Source: Gemmatimonadales bacterium
GTDB taxonomy: Bacteria > Gemmatimonadota > Gemmatimonadetes > Longimicrobiales > Gaopeijiaceae
Assembly (NCBI GenBank): GCA_007695225.1
Contig: REED01000173.1
Coordinates: forward strand, 62,001-126,000
DNA length: 64,000 bases
Direction of reading: 5' to 3'
This document shows positions 53,324 to 62,307 of this stretch, piece after piece. The translations under genes and the position numbers were made by a program. A model generated the notes under the pieces. The model was not told the DNA's origin. It searched no databases and saw nothing but the letters and a program-made list of their open reading frames with translations. How positions within the stretch are numbered: the first letter of the stretch is position 1; each line of letters starts with the position of its first letter.

Positions 53324-54118
53324 TCAACGGCCCTTCAGGAGTCGTTCGAGGCCCGCAAGGTCCGAGGCCCCCCGAACTTCGGCCCGATTCAGCAGGTGAA
53401 GCAGAAGGCGCGCCGTGGCCAGGGCATCGCCGTGGGCACGATGGCGGGCGTGGATGGGGATGGAGAAGTGTCGGGTGAGGGGATCCAGGGCGTAGCTCCG
53501 GAGCCCCGGCACGAGCCTCCGTCCCATGCGAACGGTGCAGAGTCGAGGCTGGGAAAGACCGGTTCCGGAAGCCCTCAGGAGTTCCTGATCGAGGAAACCC
53601 CAGTCGAAGGAGGCGTTGTGGGCCACAAAGACCCGTCCCTCGAGGCGGCGGGCCACATGGGGAGCGACCCCTTCGAAAGAGGGAGCCTCGGCCACCATGG
53701 CGTCGGTGATCCCGGTGAGACCCTGGATTCGCGGTGGGATGGACCGCCCGGGATTCACAAGCGACTCGAACGAGGCCCCTACCTCGCCGTTCCGGACCTC
53801 CACGATGGCTACCTCGGTGATCCGGTGCCCACGCTGGAAACTCCCGCCGGTGGTCTCCACATCCACGACAGCGAAGGTGAGGCGTCGAAGAGGAGGGCCC
53901 GGCGCCTCCCTGGAGGCGAGGCGCCAGATCCCCTCTCCATCCACCTGGAATCGGGGATCGGATCCCAGGAGGGCAAAGACCGCCGCTGACGCGGCTCGGG
54001 GATTCCCCTCCAGTTTCAGGGCCGAGCGCGCAAGCTCCAGGGTATGAAGGGGACCGGTACGAAGGGCCCGGTCTGCTCGCTCCACCAGAGTGGGTCCAGG
54101 GAGGGAACGATCCTTCAA
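53324..54118 (-). CDS. DEDD-type 3'-5' exonuclease (DNA polymerase III epsilon-like)
   Basis: A 264-residue protein. An N-terminal helical part of about 70 residues (LERADRALRTGPLHTLELAR-like) precedes the exonuclease domain with FAVVDVETTGGSFQRGHRITEVAIVEV (ExoI, DxE), VFVAHNASFDWGFLD (ExoII) and HRAHGDALATARLLLHLL (ExoIII, HxAxxD). It could proofread or act alone. The start is TTG at 54118, overlapping the rex stop as TTGA with GGAGGG six bases upstream; the track's extra 111 residues come from an antisense frame of rex. Confidence 0.85.
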   Translation of the reverse strand: MKDRSLPGPTLVERADRALRTGPLHTLELARSALKLEGNPRAASAAVFALLGSDPRFQVDGEGIWRLASREAPGPPLRRLTFAVVDVETTGGSFQRGHRITEVAIVEVRNGEVGASFESLVNPGRSIPPRIQGLTGITDAMVAEAPSFEGVAPHVARRLEGRVFVAHNASFDWGFLDQELLRASGTGLSQPRLCTVRMGRRLVPGLRSYALDPLTRHFSIPIHARHRAHGDALATARLLLHLLNRAEVRGASDLAGLERLLKGR

Positions 54119-54894
54119 GCCGGTCCCTCCTCGCTTCCCAGTGGAGCCCGGGACCCACTCCCGGATCCGCCTCCACCAGGAGACGCACCGAGAGAGCCTG
54201 GACGGCGGGCCAGGGCAAAGGAGAGGGCCTCCATCTCCAGTGCCAGATTCACATCGTTCACCACAACGGTCGCCGGAACCTCCAACCGTACCGGAGCGAA
54301 GTTCAGAATGGCCCGGACTCCCGCAGCCACCAGGCGATCCGTCACCTCCTGGGCCGCGGCGCCAGGCACGGCAAGGATCGCCATCTCCACCCCTTCCCCG
54401 GCCACCATCGTCTCCAACTCCTCCATGGGCCGGATGCGGGTCCCTTCCCATAGAACCCCCACCTTGGCCGGGTCACGGTCCAGGACAGCGACGATTCGGA
54501 AGCCCCGCTCGGCGAAGTGGGGATAGGCATGAAGGGCCGATCCGATCCGACCCGCCCCCACCAGGACCACCGTCCAGGGGCGGGAGAGGCCGAGGATACG
54601 ACGGAGGCCCTGGAGCAGGGAGGAGACCGGATACCCCAGGCCCCGGGTGCCGAACGATCCGAAGGAGGAGAGATCCTTGCGGACCTGGGCGGCGCTGGTT
54701 CCTGCCGTTCGGGCCAACTCACCGCTGGACACGGACTCCGTCCCCCCGACCGCCAGTTCCTCGAGAGCACGGAGGTACAGGGAGAGGCGTCGGACAGTGG
54801 ACTGGGAGATCTTGCGGGAGGCGGTCACCGGTCGTGAGGGCAGCGAGGGAGGACCCATAGGTCCGGGATGGCTTGTGAAGGTTTTCACAAGCAT
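54115..54894 (-). CDS. rex: redox-sensing transcriptional repressor Rex
   Basis: Rex binds NADH/NAD+ and represses fermentation and respiration genes when NAD+ is high. It has the N-terminal winged helix (SQSTVRRLSLYLRALEEL, TSAAQVRKDLSSFGSFGTRG) and a Rossmann domain with VVLVGAGRIGSALHAY, and LNFAPVRLEVP near the end. Start choice is open: ATG 54894 (MLVKTFT) sits 8 nt after a -10 and would be leaderless, with a Rex operator inside codons 1-8; ATG 54858 and GTG 54828 are internal options. None has an SD. The first 25 residues are not conserved. Confidence 0.93.
   Translation of the reverse strand: MLVKTFTSHPGPMGPPSLPSRPVTASRKISQSTVRRLSLYLRALEELAVGGTESVSSGELARTAGTSAAQVRKDLSSFGSFGTRGLGYPVSSLLQGLRRILGLSRPWTVVLVGAGRIGSALHAYPHFAERGFRIVAVLDRDPAKVGVLWEGTRIRPMEELETMVAGEGVEMAILAVPGAAAQEVTDRLVAAGVRAILNFAPVRLEVPATVVVNDVNLALEMEALSFALARRPGSLGASPGGGGSGSGSRAPLGSEEGPA
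54871..54892. promoter_or_regulatory. Rex operator (TTGTGAA-N4-TTCACAA)
   Basis: TTGTGAAGGTTTTCACAA (54873-54890) is a perfect match to the known Rex consensus, with one more G-C/C-G pair on each side. It sits at the start of rex, just beyond the predicted transcription start, so autoregulation is the plain reading. Confidence 0.92.
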
Positions 54895-54902
54895 CGTCCA
54901 GG

Positions 54903-54932
54903 AAGGTAGAAAGGGGAGGAAGCCGCCGTCAA
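54903..54932 (-). promoter_or_regulatory. predicted rex promoter
   Basis: Minus strand: TTGACG (54932-54927), 18-nt spacer, TACCTT (54908-54903). The -10 ends 8 nt before ATG 54894. The Rex operator occupies about +3 to +24. Confidence 0.6.
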
Positions 54933-54980
54933 CACGCCCCGGCCGTTCGGGCGACGGTGTCCGGTGACCTCCCTACCTTT

Positions 54981-55808
54981 TCAGCGGCCTTCCAATTCCC
55001 GGGAAAGGCGGATGAAGGTCTCGGGGGCCAGCGTCTCAGGGCGTGCCCGGAAGTCGACCCCGAGGGAGCCCAGGAGGGCCTCGGCCCCCGTCCGTCCCAG
55101 CGCAATTTCCGGATGGTCTCTGAGAATCTTCCCCATCTGCTTCCGTCGCCACTGAAAGGCGGCGCGGGTGAGTCTCCGTAGGGCCGCTTCCTCGCCGATC
55201 TCCAGGGGAGGGGGGACCAGAGGACGGATTCGGAGCACGGTGGAGTCCACCTTGGGCCGGGGTCGAAACGCACCGGGCGGCACGTGGAGGACCCGTTCCG
55301 CCTGTGCAACCGTCTGCACCCCCACCGATAGCGCCCCGTATTCCTTTCCCCCGGGGGTGGCCAGAACGCGGTCCGCCACCTCACGCTGCACCATGAGGAG
55401 GATTTCCCGGGGGCGGGGACGCTCGAGGAGGTGGAAGAGGATGGGAGTTGTGAGGTTGTAGGGGATATTCCCCACCACCCGGAGTCGACCCGGGTCCGGC
55501 ACAAGTGCCCCCAGGGGGAGATTCAGGATATCATCCTGGATGACCTCCACCGAGGGCCGATCCTGGTAGCGGGCCACGAGGTCGGCCGCCAGATCCCGAT
55601 CCAGCTCCACCAGGAGGAGGTGGTCCACCACCTCGGCCAGGTGCTGGGTGAGGGCGCCCTGCCCCGGGCCGATCTCCAGCACCGTCTCCCCCGGCTCCAC
55701 GCCCACCGCTTCCACGATCTTCCGCTGCAGATTGGGGTCCACCAGGAAGTTCTGCCCCATGGACCGACGGGCCCGATGCCTCCGCTGCGACTCCTCCGGG
55801 GACTCCAC
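54981..55808 (-). CDS. rsmA: 16S rRNA (adenine(1518)-N6/adenine(1519)-N6)-dimethyltransferase
   Basis: RsmA/KsgA dimethylates two adenines at the 3' end of 16S rRNA. The 275-residue protein shows SMGQNFLVDPNL, VLEIGPGQGALTQHLAE, VELDRDLAADL, the catalytic VVGNIPYNLTTPILF, MVQREVADRV, FRPRPKVDSTVLRI and the C-terminal AAFQWRRKQMGKIL. The start is GTG, 3 bp after the SpoIIE gene stop. Confidence 0.96.
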   Translation of the reverse strand: MESPEESQRRHRARRSMGQNFLVDPNLQRKIVEAVGVEPGETVLEIGPGQGALTQHLAEVVDHLLLVELDRDLAADLVARYQDRPSVEVIQDDILNLPLGALVPDPGRLRVVGNIPYNLTTPILFHLLERPRPREILLMVQREVADRVLATPGGKEYGALSVGVQTVAQAERVLHVPPGAFRPRPKVDSTVLRIRPLVPPPLEIGEEAALRRLTRAAFQWRRKQMGKILRDHPEIALGRTGAEALLGSLGVDFRARPETLAPETFIRLSRELEGR

Positions 55809-55811
55809 GCT

Positions 55812-57392
55812 TCAGAGCCGAAGCACGACGGCCGACCGGTCATCCCCCTCCTGCAGGGGGCCACCTCTCTCCAGGGCGAAGAGGGCCTCGACGATGTCCC
55901 GCGCAGGACGATCCCGGAGGTGGCTCGCCGCCTCCACGACCCTCAGTTCCGCCTCGATGCGGGAGTCGGCCTCCAGGGTATCCGAGAGCCCGTCGGTGAA
56001 TAGGAGAAGGAGGTCCCGCCCCGGTGTCCATGCCACCCGCTCCACCTGGTACTCCTCTGCGGAACTGATCCCCATGGGAAGGTCCAGGGCGTCGAGGCGC
56101 TGGTGAGTGCCATCCTCCCGGATGATAAAGGCGTGGGGGTGTCCGGCATTGGCATAGACCAGCTCCCCCCGCTCCGGGTCCAGGACCCCGTAGAAGAGGG
56201 TCAGGTACATCTCGGTGGTCTCGAGCTCGGAGCGCAGGGCCTCCCCCATTTCAGTGAGTACCTGTCCGGGGCTCTCCACCTCGGAGACATAGATGGAGCC
56301 GGCGCTCATGGAGAGGGCCATGATGAGGGCCGCCGGGAACCCGTGGCTGGACACATCCCCGATCATGACGCCGAACCGGCCTCCCGGGAGCCGGAAGAGT
56401 TGATAGAAGTCTCCCCCCACCAGTTCCGCCGGCTCCACCCGGGCACCCACCCGATCCGGGTCGAAGTTGTTGGTGTCGGGGAGGAGCTTCATCTGGAGGT
56501 CGTGGGCCAGTTCCATCTCCCGGCCCACCCGTTCCCGCTCCACCGATTCGTGGATGAGCCGGTTGTTCTCCAGGGCCGCACCCACCTGCGAGGCGATGGC
56601 GCTGAGCAGCTTTTGGTCCGACGCTGTGAATCTCCCGCCCCGACGGCGGCCGATGAGGTTGATGACCCCCACCGCCCGAACGTCTCCCTCGGGGGGAGTG
56701 AAGCGGATGGGAACCGAGAGAACCGAGTCGCCCCGGGGCCCGGCACCCCCTTCGCCGTCGTCATTGGGGCGCAGGCCGTCCCCGGTGAGGATGAGGGGAC
56801 GCCCCTCGGTGAATACCTGGGTGGTGATGGAGGACACGTCAGAGGAAGCCAGGGTCCCCTCCTGCCCGTTCCCCCCGACCGAAGCCACCAGGTTCAGAAG
56901 GTCCTCCTCCCGGGAATGGACCCAGAGGGAGCCCCGGAGGGCTCCCATGACGTCGCAGACCTCGGCCAGGATGAGGCGGGCCGCATCCCGGAGGCGAAGG
57001 ACGGATCCCAGGGTCTCGGAGATGGAGTAGAGGAGGTTGATCTCCTCGTAGCGCTCGGAGACCTCGTAGGTGAAGAACCGGATCTCCTCGGCGTACTGGT
57101 AGAGGCTCTCCAGAGTGGACCGAAGCACATTGGCCGCGTGACGGCCCACCTCGTCCACAGGAAGCCGGACCTCCAGCACCAGATCCGAGCCGTCACGAAC
57201 GGGAACCGAGAGGAGGACGGAATCCGGGCGGGGTTCAATCTCTCCCCCGGATTCGGGAAAAAGATGGAAGGGACGATCCCGCCCCCGGGGAAACCAGAGG
57301 TGGAGATCCAGGTGGAATCCCCTGCCGAACTCGGTGAGCACCTGCGCCACCGCCTCCGGGAGAAGCTCCCGGGCGGTGCGCTCCTGGGTCAT
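55812..57392 (-). CDS. GAF domain plus PP2C/SpoIIE serine phosphatase (RsbU-like)
   Basis: A 526-residue signalling phosphatase. An N-terminal sensory region precedes a GAF domain (about residues 125-280, SISETLGSVLRLRDAARLIL to the VGAALENNRLI helix), a coiled linker (ERERVGREMELAHDLQMKLLP) and a PP2C domain with VGGDFYQLF, IGDVSSHGFPAALIM and VYANAGHPHAFI, ending GDDRSAVVLRL. The DG of PP2C enzymes that binds Mn reads GGDFY here. It should dephosphorylate the STAS antagonist downstream of an unknown signal. ATG overlaps the RsbW stop. Confidence 0.9.
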   Translation of the reverse strand: MTQERTARELLPEAVAQVLTEFGRGFHLDLHLWFPRGRDRPFHLFPESGGEIEPRPDSVLLSVPVRDGSDLVLEVRLPVDEVGRHAANVLRSTLESLYQYAEEIRFFTYEVSERYEEINLLYSISETLGSVLRLRDAARLILAEVCDVMGALRGSLWVHSREEDLLNLVASVGGNGQEGTLASSDVSSITTQVFTEGRPLILTGDGLRPNDDGEGGAGPRGDSVLSVPIRFTPPEGDVRAVGVINLIGRRRGGRFTASDQKLLSAIASQVGAALENNRLIHESVERERVGREMELAHDLQMKLLPDTNNFDPDRVGARVEPAELVGGDFYQLFRLPGGRFGVMIGDVSSHGFPAALIMALSMSAGSIYVSEVESPGQVLTEMGEALRSELETTEMYLTLFYGVLDPERGELVYANAGHPHAFIIREDGTHQRLDALDLPMGISSAEEYQVERVAWTPGRDLLLLFTDGLSDTLEADSRIEAELRVVEAASHLRDRPARDIVEALFALERGGPLQEGDDRSAVVLRL

Positions 57393-57829
57393 GCGGAGGC
57401 CTCGTGCACCCTCGTATGGGAATCCGGGAGAAGGAGCACGAGGGTCACGGCGTTGCCCCGCTCGTTGAAGTGGACCTCGTCCATGAGTTTCCGCATGAGA
57501 AAGATCCCCCGACCACCCTCCCTCCGGAGGTTGGCAGGAACCGTGGGGTCCGGGACCCCGTTCGGATTGAAGCCGTCTCCCTGGTCGGTGACCCGGGCCC
57601 TGAGACGATTCCCCTGGACGAAGACCTCCACCCGGACCCGCTTCGACGGATCTCGACGGTTGCCGTAGATCATGGCGTTGGCCAGGGCCTCGGTGAGGCA
57701 GACCCGGAAGTTGAAACGGAGCTTCCGCGCCACGCTTTCACAGGTGGTGCAGCGGTGGACGACGAATTCCACCGCCTCCTCGATGAACTGGAGGTCGTTG
57801 GGAAGTTCGAAGACGAGTTCTCGATCCAT
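57389..57829 (-). CDS. RsbW-like anti-sigma factor / serine kinase (HATPase)
   Basis: A 146-residue GHKL kinase: NFRVCLTEALANAMIYGN (N box), VTDQGDGFNP (G1), and GGRGIFLMRKLMDEV (G2). Such proteins bind either a sigma factor or its STAS antagonist, which they phosphorylate. CTTC near residue 28 could be a redox or metal pair. No sigma factor gene is nearby, so the target is unknown. Confidence 0.88.
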   Translation of the reverse strand: MDRELVFELPNDLQFIEEAVEFVVHRCTTCESVARKLRFNFRVCLTEALANAMIYGNRRDPSKRVRVEVFVQGNRLRARVTDQGDGFNPNGVPDPTVPANLRREGGRGIFLMRKLMDEVHFNERGNAVTLVLLLPDSHTRVHEASA

Positions 57830-57899
57830 GGATCCCCCGGGACCAGGCCGTCGTTTCGCCGATGGATCATTCTCATCGGCGGTGGGGGAGGGTCTGGGG

Positions 57900-58232
57900 T
57901 CAGAAGCCCGCCAGCCCCTCCTCCCTTGATCCAGCGATGCGGAACAGGGTGTCCAACTTGGTCAACTCGAAGAGGGTCCGGAGGTCCTCATTCAGGCTGG
58001 AAAGACGAAGCTCACCCCCCTGTTCCCGGATCTTCTTGGAGAGGCTCACCAGGACGCCGAGCCCCGAGGAGTCGATGTAGCCGGTCTCGGTGAAGTCGAT
58101 GAGAATCTTTCGAGCTCCCTGCTCCACCTCCTCCAGAACACGCTGCTTCAGTTCCTGCCGATTCCCAACGATGAGCTGGCCGTCCACGTCTATGACGGTG
58201 ACCTCCCCGTCCCGCTTCACCTGAAACGCCAT
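57900..58232 (-). CDS. STAS domain anti-anti-sigma factor
   Basis: A 110-residue STAS protein. VTVIDVDGQLIVGN opens the domain, ILIDFTETGYIDSSGLGVLVSL carries the phosphorylatable serine in the DSSG motif, and LRLSSLNEDLRTLFELTKLD closes it. With the RsbW and SpoIIE genes it forms a complete partner-switching trio. ATG at 58232 is chosen over the track start because the domain begins directly there. Confidence 0.92.
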   Translation of the reverse strand: MAFQVKRDGEVTVIDVDGQLIVGNRQELKQRVLEEVEQGARKILIDFTETGYIDSSGLGVLVSLSKKIREQGGELRLSSLNEDLRTLFELTKLDTLFRIAGSREEGLAGF

Positions 58233-58413
58233 GGGTGCTCCATTTCCTCGAAGTCCGCAGTCGGAGCTGCGGAGCGTGGGGTCCACCGCAGACTCCGCAG
58301 GTGGACAGGGTTACTGCCGGGCGCACAATCTACCCTACGTTCGGGCGACGCGGCATCAAAAGCTATTCCCGCCGCGCGCCGAGGGGCAAGATGCCATCCA
58401 GGATGGGGGCGGC
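58233..58413 (-). other. structured intergenic region between pta and the STAS gene
   Basis: The 181-bp region can form two hairpins: GTCCACC/GGTGGAC and CCGCAG/CTGCGG. A TAGATT that could serve as a -10 for the STAS gene precedes them, but no -35 lies at the right spacing. An alternative sigma factor is possible. No clear terminator for pta is seen. Confidence 0.35.
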
Positions 58414-59406
58414 TCAGGGGGCCGCCAGGGAGGTGATACAGGCCACGTTCACGATGTCTGCGGCAGTGGCTCCCCTGGAAAGATCGTTGCAGGGCCGATG
58501 GAGACCCTGGACAATGGGCCCCACGGCCTCTGCCCGGGCCATCCGCTGGACCAGCTTATAGGCAATGTTCCCCGCGTCCAGGTCGGGGAATACCAGGACG
58601 TTGGCCGCTCCCCCCACCGCCGAGTCCGGCGCCTTCCTCCTCGCCACCGCCTCCATGAGGGCGGTATCCGCCTGGAACTCCCCGTCGGAGGGGATCCCGG
58701 GCTCCATGTCCCGAAAGAGGGCCAGGGCCTCCCGCACCCGCTCCACCGAGGGTCCTGCGGCGCTTCCCCGGCTGCTGTAGGAGAGGAAGGCCACCACGGG
58801 CGAATCCCCCACCACCTTTCGACGGGCCCGGGCGGCGGCCACGGCGATCTGGGCCAGCTGAGGGCCGGTGGGGTCGGGAACCACCGCGCAGTCGGTGAAG
58901 GTGAGCACCTCCTCCCCCCGTCCCCGGAACTCGGGAACCACCATGTAGAAGGCCGAGGAGATGGTCCGAATCCCCTCCTCCGGGCCCACGCACCAGAGGG
59001 CCGCACGGAGAACGTCGCCCGTGGCATGGACCGCTCCGGCCACCGACCCATCCGCCTCCCCAAGCGCCACCATGAGGGCGCCTCGGAAGAGGGGGTCGCG
59101 AATCCGAATCCGGGCCTCGGATTCGGTGAGTCCCCGGGCTCGCCGCCGAGCCAGGAGCCGGGTGACGTATTTGCCCGTGTCCTGCATGGAGCGAGGATCC
59201 ACCACCTCCACGGCTCCGGGATCTCCGCCGGCGGCCAGGAGGCCATCCCGGAGGGTGGCGGGGTCCCCCAGGAGGACCGGGTGCAGGAGACCATGGACCT
59301 GGATCTCCGCCGCCGCCGCCAGGGTCCGGGGGTCCTCTCCCTCAGGGAAGACGATGCGCCGGGGACGGTCACGGGCCCGCGTCCGCACTCCCTCTAGGAA
59401 GCTCAC
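58414..59406 (-). CDS. pta: phosphate acetyltransferase
   Basis: A 330-residue single-domain Pta/Ptb family enzyme: [48 protein letters not shown] with [39 protein letters not shown] and [23 protein letters not shown]. These favour Pta over Ptb. It interconverts acetyl-CoA and acetyl phosphate. No acetate kinase gene is nearby. GTG start, coupled to coaD (GTGA). Confidence 0.92.
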   Translation of the reverse strand: MSFLEGVRTRARDRPRRIVFPEGEDPRTLAAAAEIQVHGLLHPVLLGDPATLRDGLLAAGGDPGAVEVVDPRSMQDTGKYVTRLLARRRARGLTESEARIRIRDPLFRGALMVALGEADGSVAGAVHATGDVLRAALWCVGPEEGIRTISSAFYMVVPEFRGRGEEVLTFTDCAVVPDPTGPQLAQIAVAAARARRKVVGDSPVVAFLSYSSRGSAAGPSVERVREALALFRDMEPGIPSDGEFQADTALMEAVARRKAPDSAVGGAANVLVFPDLDAGNIAYKLVQRMARAEAVGPIVQGLHRPCNDLSRGATAADIVNVACITSLAAP

Positions 59407-59912
59407 GCGTCCTCCTCTCCGAAGCGGCGTTCCATCCGGCGCAGGACCGAAGGCGAGACGAAGGGGGAGATGTCCCCGCCGAGGCGCGCCACCTCCCGGA
59501 CCAGGGAAGCAGAGAGGAAGGAGAGGTGGGCGTCAGGTGTCAGGAAGATGAACTCCGCCTCGGGATCCATCTCCCGGTTCATCTGGGCCATCTGGAATTC
59601 GTACTCGAAATCCGAGACCGCCCGGAGACCCCGAACGACGAAGTCCGCCTTCGCCTCTCGGAGAAACCGGACCAGGAGCCCCTGAAACGCGATGCATTCG
59701 ATGCGGGGCTCGTCGGCGAAGACCTCCTGGAGCATCTCCACCCTCTCCTCCAACGTGAAGGCCGGGCGCTTGGCCTGGGTCGCTGTTCCCGCCACCGCCA
59801 CCACCACCCGATCCGCCACCCGCAGGGTGCGGCGGGCGATATCCTCATGGCCCAGGGTGACGGGGTCGAAGGAGCCGGGGTAGAGGGCCACGATCTCTCG
59901 GGTGCGGGTCAT
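59403..59912 (-). CDS. coaD: phosphopantetheine adenylyltransferase
   Basis: A 169-residue enzyme of coenzyme A synthesis. [20 protein letters not shown] carries the T/HxGH nucleotidyl transfer motif, and [21 protein letters not shown] and [20 protein letters not shown] are typical. The real start is ATG at 59912, overlapping the rsmD stop (ATGA); the track ORF continues into an rsmD shadow frame. Confidence 0.96.
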   Translation of the reverse strand: MTRTREIVALYPGSFDPVTLGHEDIARRTLRVADRVVVAVAGTATQAKRPAFTLEERVEMLQEVFADEPRIECIAFQGLLVRFLREAKADFVVRGLRAVSDFEYEFQMAQMNREMDPEAEFIFLTPDAHLSFLSASLVREVARLGGDISPFVSPSVLRRMERRFGEEDA

Positions 59913-60436
59913 TCGAGTGCCTCGAGATGGGAAAGGGTGGTGTCCCCGTACCGTCGCTGTCGGAGGCCGGGAAGGTCGGGAAGGGGTTCGGCAGTCCGGT
60001 GCTCCACCCATAGCTCCCGGGCGAAGGGACGGGCCTGGAATCGCTCCAGGAGCCGGGCAGCCAGCCCCTGATCGTAGGGCGGGTCCGCCAGGGCCAGGTC
60101 GAAGGCCAGGGGGTCCACCGAGTCCAGGAAGGGGAAGACGTCGCCGGGTCGGATCTGGGCCCGTTCCCCTGCGTCCAGCTCCTGGACATTGGCGCGAAGG
60201 GCCTTGAGCGCCCCCCGGGCCCGCTCCACGAACACCACCTCTGCCGCGCCACGGGAGAGCGTCTCCAAGCCCAGTGCGCCGGAGCCGGCAAAGAGGTCCA
60301 GGACCCGGGATCCGGGAATCTGCGGGGCGAGGATCGACATCCACGCCTCCCTCACCCGGTCGGTGGTGGGGCGGACGCCGGTCCCGGCGGGGGCCGAGAT
60401 CCGCCGTCCCCCCCATTCACCGGCGATGATCCTCAT
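59909..60436 (-). CDS. rsmD: 16S rRNA (guanine(966)-N2)-methyltransferase RsmD
   Basis: A 175-residue methyltransferase. MRIIAGEWGGRRI opens it, VLDLFAGSGALGLETLSRGAAEVVFVER holds the SAM site in part, and LALADPPYDQG is the catalytic DPPY. rsmD-coaD is a widely conserved pair. Start is ATG at 60436, 14 bp from the recJ stop; the track's longer frame reads into recJ. Confidence 0.95.
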   Translation of the reverse strand: MRIIAGEWGGRRISAPAGTGVRPTTDRVREAWMSILAPQIPGSRVLDLFAGSGALGLETLSRGAAEVVFVERARGALKALRANVQELDAGERAQIRPGDVFPFLDSVDPLAFDLALADPPYDQGLAARLLERFQARPFARELWVEHRTAEPLPDLPGLRQRRYGDTTLSHLEALE

Positions 60437-60449
60437 GGTGCCTCCCCCA

Positions 60450-62210
60450 TCAGCTGGACGCCTCCGCGGTTGGATCCCGCAGGTCCAGGAGCCGCGCCTG
60501 CAGGGTCCGCCGCCCTCGGTACTCGTTCTCCCGGAGCTGGAAGGCCAGGTCCATCGTGGGTCCCAGGGATCCCACAGGATGGCGTCGGGCGAGCCCGAAT
60601 CCGATGGCGTCCAGTCCCCGTCTCCCATTCCCCAGGCGGAGCTTCAGGTGGTCCTTCCCCACCACTCGGGGTGGATCCGCCACTGGCGCCCCCCGACCAA
60701 GGAAGACGGGGCGGGCGTTGCCGATCCCGAAGGGCCCCAGGTAGCCCAACCAGTGGTGCAGTTCATCGGTGGCCTCCTCCAGGGGGAGCTCGGCATCGAC
60801 CCGGAGAACCGGAGGGGGAATGCCGTCGGTGAGCTGGTCCCCCACCGCGTGGTTGAATGCAGCCCGGAAAGCGGGAAGGTGGAGGGCCTCCAGATCCAGG
60901 CCGGCGGCCTGCCGATGTCCCCCAAAACGGATGAGGTGCTCCCTGCACCGCTCCACGGCGTCGTGGAGGTGGACCTGGGGGATGGAACGGGCGCTCCCCC
61001 TTCCCCGCTCCCCATCCAGCGCCACGAGGACCACGGGGCGGTGGATCCGCTCCACCACCCGGGAGGCCACGATGCCGATAACGCCCGGATGCCAGCCCTC
61101 CCCCGCCACCACTACCCCCAGGTCCCGCTCCGGTCGGTAGTCCCGGGCCAGGGTCTCCAGGGCCTGGTCCAGGGTCCGGCGATCCTCGGCCTTCCGGTGT
61201 CCATTCTCCTCCTCCAACTCCCCCGCCAGTGCGGACGCCTCTACCGGATCCTCTGTGAGGAGGAGGCGCAGGGCCACGCCGGCGTCCCCCATTCGCCCTA
61301 CCGCGTTGATCCGGGGAGCCAACACGAAGCCCACCTGTCCCGCGTCCACCCCCTGCTCCCGGGCGGCGTCCAGTCCTGAGGCGTCCATGAGGGCCTGGAG
61401 CCCCACCTTCTCGGTGTGGGCCAGGTAGCGGAGACCGAAACGGACGAGGATCCGGTTTGCGCCGGTGAGTGGTACCAGGTCCGCCACCGTGGCCAGCGCC
61501 ACCAGGTCCAGGTGGGAGTGGAGTTCCTCCTGGGGAAGCCCCCGCATCCGAGCCAGGAGGCGGGCCAACTGGAAGACCACACCCGTACCACAGAGATCGC
61601 CTGCAGGATGGTGGCAGTCGGATCGGCTGGGATTCACCACGGCGAAGGCGGGAGGGAGTTCGGGCCCCGGCGTGTGGTGGTCGGTGACGATGACGTCCAT
61701 TCCCGACTCCCGGGCCCGTCGTATCGGATCCACCGCCCGGATCCCGGAGTCACAGGTGACGATGAGAGAGGCCCCGGCCTGCCGCGCTGCCTCCAAGCCT
61801 CCTTCGCCCAGGTCGTACCCGTCCCGGAGTCGGTGGGGAACGAAGGGCTCCACCTTCCCCCCCAACCGCCGAAGCCAGCGGGTGAGGAGGGCGGCGGCGC
61901 AGACCCCGTCCACGTCATAGTCCCCGTGGACCAGGATCGTCTCCCCCCCCTCCACGGCCCGGAGGATTCGCTCCGCCGCCTGAGGTGCGTCCGTCAGCGT
62001 CCCCGGATCCGGAAGGTCCTCCAGTCGAGGCCGGAGAAAGCGCCGCGCCACCTCCGGATCGGCATATCCCCGGGCGGCAAGGATCCCGCAGAGCGCGGGA
62101 GGAAGGGAGAGCTCCCCGGTGAGGCGACGGACCAGGTCCGGGTCCGGGGCCTCCCGAAGACGCCACCGGAGCTGGGGGGGGGGCGGGAGTTCCGGTGGGT
62201 CGCTCCCCAT
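60450..62210 (-). CDS. recJ: single-stranded-DNA-specific exonuclease RecJ
   Basis: A 586-residue DHH-family 5'-3' exonuclease. The DHH domain has VHGDYDVDGVCAAALL, IVTCDSGIRAVDPI, and VIVTDHHTPGPELP; the DHHA1 domain carries RFGGHRQAAGLDLE. The C-terminal OB-like domain follows. Start MGSDPPELPPP at 62210 leaves the usual N-terminal FLxPxLEDLPDP region intact (RFLRPRLEDLPDPGTL); the rest of the track ORF upstream is an antisense reading. Confidence 0.95.
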   Translation of the reverse strand: MGSDPPELPPPPQLRWRLREAPDPDLVRRLTGELSLPPALCGILAARGYADPEVARRFLRPRLEDLPDPGTLTDAPQAAERILRAVEGGETILVHGDYDVDGVCAAALLTRWLRRLGGKVEPFVPHRLRDGYDLGEGGLEAARQAGASLIVTCDSGIRAVDPIRRARESGMDVIVTDHHTPGPELPPAFAVVNPSRSDCHHPAGDLCGTGVVFQLARLLARMRGLPQEELHSHLDLVALATVADLVPLTGANRILVRFGLRYLAHTEKVGLQALMDASGLDAAREQGVDAGQVGFVLAPRINAVGRMGDAGVALRLLLTEDPVEASALAGELEEENGHRKAEDRRTLDQALETLARDYRPERDLGVVVAGEGWHPGVIGIVASRVVERIHRPVVLVALDGERGRGSARSIPQVHLHDAVERCREHLIRFGGHRQAAGLDLEALHLPAFRAAFNHAVGDQLTDGIPPPVLRVDAELPLEEATDELHHWLGYLGPFGIGNARPVFLGRGAPVADPPRVVGKDHLKLRLGNGRRGLDAIGFGLARRHPVGSLGPTMDLAFQLRENEYRGRRTLQARLLDLRDPTAEASS

Positions 62211-62307
62211 CACGGATGGAACTCCCGGTGGGTGTGCGCGGGAACTGTGGGGCCAGGGGCGCCCCGGGCGGGGCCCGCCCAGAATCCGCCCCTCCGGACA
62301 GGGCGTG

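Noticed and set aside
59403-60416. 337-codon ORF suggesting an extended coaD
   Set aside because: The upstream half is an off-frame reading of rsmD; coaD starts at 59912 in an ATGA overlap.
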